From: JBBWZH01 sp035544115
GTDB lineage: Bacteria > Actinomycetota > Actinomycetes > Mycobacteriales > CADCTP01
Reading direction: 5' to 3'
DNA length: 64,000 nt
Assembly (NCBI GenBank): GCA_963714145.1
Contig: OY970235.1
Location: 868,001 to 932,000 of the forward strand
The notes beneath the pieces are model-generated. The model ran no database searches, was not told where the DNA came from, and worked only from the letters and a program-made list of their open reading frames with translations. Numbering within the stretch: the stretch's first letter is position 1; each line of letters opens with the position of its first letter. The translations under genes were made by a program, and so were the position numbers. Shown one piece after another: positions 60,592 through 64,000 of the stretch.

Positions 60592-60663
60592 GCCGAGATC
60601 AACTCACGGACCCACCCTCAAGATCGACAGGACACGCCCTAGGCCACCCCGGGCCTGTCCAGC

Positions 60664-60832
60664 CGGTCCGGACCGGGGATGGGGCCGGGGACGAGTCCGC
60701 GGCGCAGGTTCAGCCCGTCCGGACCGGGGATCGGCCCGGCCCGGGGAGGAGCCCGCGGGGCAGGTTCAGCCCGTCCGGACCGGGATCGGCCCGGGCCGGG
60801 GAGGAGCCCGCGGGGCAGGTTCTGCCGGTCCG
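60664..60832. repeat. three copies of a ~57-bp tandem repeat
   Basis: Each copy runs from CCGTCCGGACCGGG through GGCCGGGGAGGAGCCCGCGG to GCAGGTTCAGCC; copies 2 and 3 are nearly identical and copy 1 more diverged. It lies just right of the IS pile-up and downstream of the DUF1906 gene. Confidence 0.8.
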
Positions 60833-60859
60833 GTGCTGCGCGACGGCCCGGAGTGGGCG

Positions 60860-61795
60860 TCAGGCCGGGTCGGCCGGCTCGGCGGTGACCGTGATGCCGT
60901 CGACCGCCTGCCGGGCGGCGTCCAGCGCGATGGCCCGGGCCGCGTCGGTGTCCAGCCCGGCCGGGTGCTTGATCAGCGCGGCCAGCGCGGCGACCTGGGC
61001 GGTCAGCGTGGCCAGTTGGGTCTGCTGGGTGTGCAGCAGGTGCAGTGCCCGGGACGCGGCGATGTTGCTGCCGACCACCCAGTCGGCCATGTCGTAGGCG
61101 GTCGCGACGTGTGGGACGTCCTTCACGTGCGGCGGCCACGGGCGGCGGGTGTTCCACAGCTCATCGGCGCTGGGCATGTCGTCCTCCGGGTCGTTGAGAC
61201 CGGGCTGGCCGGTCTGGCCCCAGTCGGGGCGGTGGATCTCGTTGCGGTCACAGTCGATGCCGTCGACGCGAACGGTGCCGATGAGTTGGAGCAGGTGCGC
61301 GTGCGCCGACACCTTGCCCCGGGACCACGCCTTGGTCTGCCAGAACCACTTCGCGACGCCGGCCGCCGCGGCCCGCTGCATCACGTCGTACTCGCCGTAG
61401 ATGCCGACCCGGGCGGGCCCGCCGAGGACCGAACCGGCGCCGCGCAGGTACTCCAGTACCGCCCCGAACTGGGCCTGGCTGACCACGTCGGTGTCGCAGG
61501 CCAGGTAGATCGGCCGATCCTGGGGGAAGCCGATCACGTCGGCCCAGTGCCGGGCCCGCTGTGCCGCGGTCACCCCGGCCGCGCGGCCGGACAGCGCGTC
61601 GCCGGCCACGTTCTCGTAGACCAGCGCGACCCCGACGCCGTGCCGGATCAGGTCGGTGTACTCGGCTCTGGTGATGCACTTGGGCCGGGTCACCGGGTCG
61701 AACCCGATGTAGCGCAGCACCCCCGAGTAGCCGGCGGCCCGCACGGTGGCACCGCGCGGCCGACCCGCGGAGTAGTCCAGGGCGTACGCGACCAC
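60860..61795 (-). CDS. DUF1906 / glycoside-hydrolase-like (Rv2525c-type) domain protein
   Basis: A 311-aa protein with an N-terminal DUF1906 barrel: VVAYALDYSAGRP, GVLRYIGFDPVTRPKCITRAEYTDLI, VALVYENVAGDALSG, PIYLACDTDVV and GIYGEYDVMQRA, ending in DCDRNEI. The C-terminal 100 residues include a helical stretch (LHLLHTQQTQLATLTAQVAALAALI) like phage-tail-associated or cell-wall hydrolase tails. No signal peptide is visible from GTG 61795, which follows GGGAG; GTG 61819 is the alternative. Peptidoglycan or glycan binding is inferred from the family. Confidence 0.82.
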   Translation of the reverse strand: MVAYALDYSAGRPRGATVRAAGYSGVLRYIGFDPVTRPKCITRAEYTDLIRHGVGVALVYENVAGDALSGRAAGVTAAQRARHWADVIGFPQDRPIYLACDTDVVSQAQFGAVLEYLRGAGSVLGGPARVGIYGEYDVMQRAAAAGVAKWFWQTKAWSRGKVSAHAHLLQLIGTVRVDGIDCDRNEIHRPDWGQTGQPGLNDPEDDMPSADELWNTRRPWPPHVKDVPHVATAYDMADWVVGSNIAASRALHLLHTQQTQLATLTAQVAALAALIKHPAGLDTDAARAIALDAARQAVDGITVTAEPADPA

Positions 61796-62045
61796 AGCGG
61801 CTCCCGGTGTAGAGATCACCCGACAGCGGCCGACAAGCGCGGTTCAGGACGCGATGCAGCCGATGCTCTCCAGGAGTGCACTCAACACCCGTTCAGACGC
61901 ATCCGATGGGAGATCTGCCTGTTCAGGCACCCGCGCCGCCCGAACAGCCGCCGAACCGGCCAAGTGAGGACGAGCGAGCCACGCCGGCCGTTCGGAGCCC
62001 GGCGCGCGTCACGGCCGACAGCTCCCTCGTCCGGAAGCTCCGCGA

Positions 62046-62285
62046 TTACCGCCCATACCGGTCGATGATCTCCTGGTCGGCCATGGCGGCCTGGTCCGCA
62101 CGGAACGCGTCGACATCGACGCTTGCGGCGTTGCGTGACATGGCGACGAACTCGTCCCGGGTGACGAAGCGCCGCGGTCGACGCTGCTGAATCAGCTCGC
62201 CTGTGTGGCGGCCGACGCGAGTGACCGTGAACGGCTGACCGCCCTCGACCGCGTCCATGATCTCCTTGGACCTGCTCCGGAGCAC
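62046..62285 (-). CDS. Phd/YefM-type antitoxin, apparently N-terminally truncated and orphan
   Basis: A 79-aa protein: RSRSKEIMDAVEGGQPFTVTRVGRHTGELI is the DNA-binding half minus its first strand, and RRPRRFVTRDEFVAMSRNAASVDVDAFRADQ is the toxin-binding tail. The only start is GTG 62285; the frame upstream stays Phd-like (AITQRVLRSRS) but offers no ATG or GTG before the neighbouring stop. No PIN-domain toxin follows in the next 250 bp. It is probably a degenerating module. Confidence 0.65.
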   Translation of the reverse strand: MLRSRSKEIMDAVEGGQPFTVTRVGRHTGELIQQRRPRRFVTRDEFVAMSRNAASVDVDAFRADQAAMADQEIIDRYGR

Positions 62286-62324
62286 GCGTTGGGTGATCGC
62301 AGGCTGCCAGCGGGTGGCGCGGCG

Positions 62325-62978
62325 CTACCAGCCGCGGGCGCGCCAGTCTGGGACGGCGGCGCGCTCGGCGCCGAGGGTGGAGTCGTTGCCGTGGCCCGGG
62401 TAGAACCAGGTCTCGTCCGGGAGGGTGCCGAAGACGCGTGCCTCCACGTCGTCCAGCAGCGAGGTGAAGTCGGCCGGGCTGGTGGTCTTGCCGACGCCGC
62501 CGGGGAACAGCGAGTCGCCGGTGAACAGGTGCGGGGTGCCGGCCGGGTCGCGGTAGAGCAGCGCGATGCTGCCCGGGGTGTGCCCGCGCAGGTGGATGAC
62601 CTCCAGCGTGACCTCGCCGACGGCGACCGTGCCGCCGTGCTCGACCTGCTCGTCCGGCGGCAGCGGCAGCTCGGCGGCGTCCAGCGGGTGCGCGACGGTG
62701 CGGGCGCCGGTGGCCTCGACCACATCCTCCAGGGCCTGCCAGTGGTCGCCGTGCCGGTGGGTGGTGACGATGGTCTGCACCCCGGCCGGGCCGATCAGCT
62801 CCAGCAGCCGGTCCTCCTCGTTGGCCGCGTCGATCAGCAGCCCGGCCCCGGTGGCGGTGCAGCGCAGCAGGTAGGCGTTGTTGTGCATGGGGCCGACCGC
62901 GAGCTTGTCGATGGTCAGCGCCGGTAGCTCCCGCCGGTCCGCCGGGCCGCCGATCTTGACCTCACCGGTGTAGCTCAT
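62325..62978 (-). CDS. metallo-beta-lactamase-fold hydrolase (glyoxalase II-like)
   Basis: A 217-aa enzyme with the metal motif TTHRHGDHW, then HLRGHTPGS, FTGDSLFPGG and FYPGHGND, which supply the second-sphere ligands. It resembles hydroxyacylglutathione hydrolase-type enzymes; the substrate is likely a thioester. ATG 62978 is preceded by GAGGAG with 6-nt spacing. It is divergent from uvrA, a neighbour pair often seen in actinobacteria. Confidence 0.9.
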   Translation of the reverse strand: MSYTGEVKIGGPADRRELPALTIDKLAVGPMHNNAYLLRCTATGAGLLIDAANEEDRLLELIGPAGVQTIVTTHRHGDHWQALEDVVEATGARTVAHPLDAAELPLPPDEQVEHGGTVAVGEVTLEVIHLRGHTPGSIALLYRDPAGTPHLFTGDSLFPGGVGKTTSPADFTSLLDDVEARVFGTLPDETWFYPGHGNDSTLGAERAAVPDWRARGW

Positions 62979-63039
62979 CGCTCGCTCCTCATCACTGGAT
63001 CCCTGCCCGCATCCTGCCCCATCCGCGGTCGGGAAGATT

Positions 63040-63062
63040 CTGTCGGTACCCGTCGCTAGAGT
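63040..63062 (+). promoter_or_regulatory. RecA-independent (PafBC-type) damage promoter of uvrA
   Basis: CTGTCGGTA (63040-63048), exactly 8 nt, then TAGAGT (63057-63062) matches the same consensus as the uvrB promoter. The start point would be near 63069, leaving a leader of about 29 nt before the GTG. Confidence 0.7.
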
Positions 63063-63097
63063 CGGGACGACCTCTCCTCTACGGCGGAAGACACCCT

Positions 63098-64000
63098 GTG
63101 GCAGACCGATTGATCGTCCGTGGCGCGCGCGAGCACAACCTCAAGGACGTCAACCTTGACCTGCCCCGAGACAGCCTGATCGTGTTCACCGGGCTGTCCG
63201 GGTCGGGCAAGTCCAGCTTGGCCTTCGACACGATCTTCGCCGAGGGCCAGCGTCGTTACGTCGAGTCGCTCTCGGCGTACGCACGGCAGTTCCTCGGCCA
63301 GATGGACAAGCCGGACGTGGACTTCATCGAGGGTCTGTCCCCGGCCGTGTCGATCGACCAGAAGTCCACCTCCAGGAACCCGCGGTCGACCGTGGGGACG
63401 ATCACGGAGGTGTACGACTACCTGCGGTTGCTGTACGCGCGCGCCGGGCGACCACACTGCCCGAAGTGTGGCCGGCCGATCACCCGGCAGACCCCGCAGC
63501 AGATCGTCGACCGGGTGCTGGAGATGGAGGACGGCACCCGGTTCCAGGTGCTCGCGCCGGTGATCCGCGGCCGCAAGGGTGAGTACGTCGACCTGTTCGC
63601 CGACCTGCAGACCAAGGGCTACTCCCGGGTCCGGGTAGACGGCGTGGTGCACTCGCTGACCGAGCCGCCGAAGCTGAAGAAGCAGGAGAAGCACACGATC
63701 GAGGTGGTGGTCGACCGGTTGACCGCCAAGGCGTCCTCGAAGCGCCGGCTGACCGACTCGGTGGAGACCGCGCTGGGCCTGGCCGGCGGCCTGATCGTGC
63801 TCGACTTCGTCGACCTGCCCGACGACGATCCACATCGCGAGCGCACCTTCTCCGAGCACCTGGCCTGCCTGTACGACGACCTGTCGTTCGAGGCGATGGA
63901 GCCGCGCTCGTTCTCGTTCAACTCACCCTATGGGGCGTGCCCCGACTGCACCGGGCTGGGCACCCGCAAGGAGGTCGACCCGGAGCTGGTCGTGCCCGAC
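63098..64000 (+). CDS. uvrA: excinuclease ABC subunit UvrA (partial, 5' end)
   Basis: The first 301 codons of the damage-recognition ATPase. The start GTG reads VADRLIVRGAREHNLKDVNL. Walker A TGLSGSGKSS contains K38, followed by FDTIFAEGQRRYVESLSAYARQFLGQM, the first zinc motif start HCPKCGRP and CPDCTGLGT at the end of the finger. The frame is open to the window edge. GGCGGAAG lies 10 nt upstream. It acts with UvrB, encoded 15 kb away and apparently under the same damage promoter type. Confidence 0.96.
   Translation, partial: MADRLIVRGAREHNLKDVNLDLPRDSLIVFTGLSGSGKSSLAFDTIFAEGQRRYVESLSAYARQFLGQMDKPDVDFIEGLSPAVSIDQKSTSRNPRSTVGTITEVYDYLRLLYARAGRPHCPKCGRPITRQTPQQIVDRVLEMEDGTRFQVLAPVIRGRKGEYVDLFADLQTKGYSRVRVDGVVHSLTEPPKLKKQEKHTIEVVVDRLTAKASSKRRLTDSVETALGLAGGLIVLDFVDLPDDDPHRERTFSEHLACLYDDLSFEAMEPRSFSFNSPYGACPDCTGLGTRKEVDPELVVPD

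Larger units (their letters stand above)
58429..60638 (-). mobile_element. IS5-family element 2 with CTAG duplication, interrupted by an IS3-family element
   Basis: Perfect 16-bp terminal repeats GGCGTGTCCTGTCGAT bound the element, flanked by CTAG at 58425-58428 and 60639-60642. It therefore inserted at a CTAG touching the end of element 1. Without its insert it would be about 0.97 kb. Confidence 0.85.

Noticed and set aside
61820..62045. Toxin gene expected after the antitoxin
   Set aside because: All frames hold only short open stretches; none shows PIN-domain acidic motifs.

Overview
The window is very GC-rich DNA with almost wall-to-wall genes, many 4-base ATGA/GTGA overlaps and GTG starts. 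It carries an actinobacterial gene repertoire: a SARP/AfsR regulator, a SigE-family sigma factor, a DevR-like regulator, cydDC, LigC, SPFH plus GPP34 proteins, and the treZ/treY/glgX trehalose route. I infer an actinomycete, most likely Micromonosporaceae (Actinoplanes-like); the genus cannot be proven from sequence alone. At least six genes have no Shine-Dalgarno sequence but a TANNNT box 6-7 nt before the start codon, which is the signature of leaderless transcripts.

Layout. 1-9.2 kb: a sigma factor with a membrane partner (cut by the left edge), a secreted M4 metalloprotease, a large AfsR-type regulator and a DrrAB-like ABC exporter. 9.3-19.4 kb: a contiguous purine/ureide catabolic cluster (allantoinase, allantoicase, OHCU decarboxylase, HIU hydrolase, urate oxidase, three-subunit xanthine dehydrogenase, 8-oxoguanine deaminase, a GGCT-like protein) able to take hypoxanthine/xanthine or 8-oxoguanine through urate to ureidoglycolate and urea. 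19.4-23.1 kb: a lipoprotein peptidase, an ATP-dependent DNA ligase and a RibD-like reductase. 23.2-26.1 kb: an unbroken fusion of an APC amino-acid permease to a flavin monooxygenase. 26.1-28.0 kb: an SPFH / ribbon-helix-helix / GPP34 operon with a palindromic operator in its promoter. 28.2-42 kb: serpin, treZ, DevR-like regulator, universal stress protein, cydDC preceded by a small leaderless ORF, a hicAB module with a long inverted repeat, then treY and glgX. 42-46.2 kb: an ABC exporter with a DesK/DesR-like two-component system.

46.4-64 kb: uvrB and uvrA bracket this part. Both have the mycobacterial-type RecA-independent (PafBC) damage promoter, CTGTCRGNN-N8-TANNNT. uvrB as written has a one-base insertion that breaks its frame. 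Between them lie a TerC transporter behind a yybP-ykoY (Mn2+) riboswitch that can mask the terC ribosome binding site, a divergent amidohydrolase/prolyl-oligopeptidase pair with back-to-back leaderless promoters, a methyltransferase whose stop codon lies in the CTAG target duplication of a 121-bp MITE, an unrecognised HEAGH metallopeptidase, and a 4.8-kb insertion-sequence pile-up. The pile-up consists of two adjacent IS5-type elements, each interrupted near the 3' end of its transposase gene, one by an IS110-family element with a candidate bridge-RNA region and the other by an IS3-family element. After it come a DUF1906-type glycoside-hydrolase-like protein, a truncated antitoxin, a metallo-beta-lactamase-fold hydrolase and the start of uvrA.

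No rRNA, tRNA or CRISPR array was recognised.
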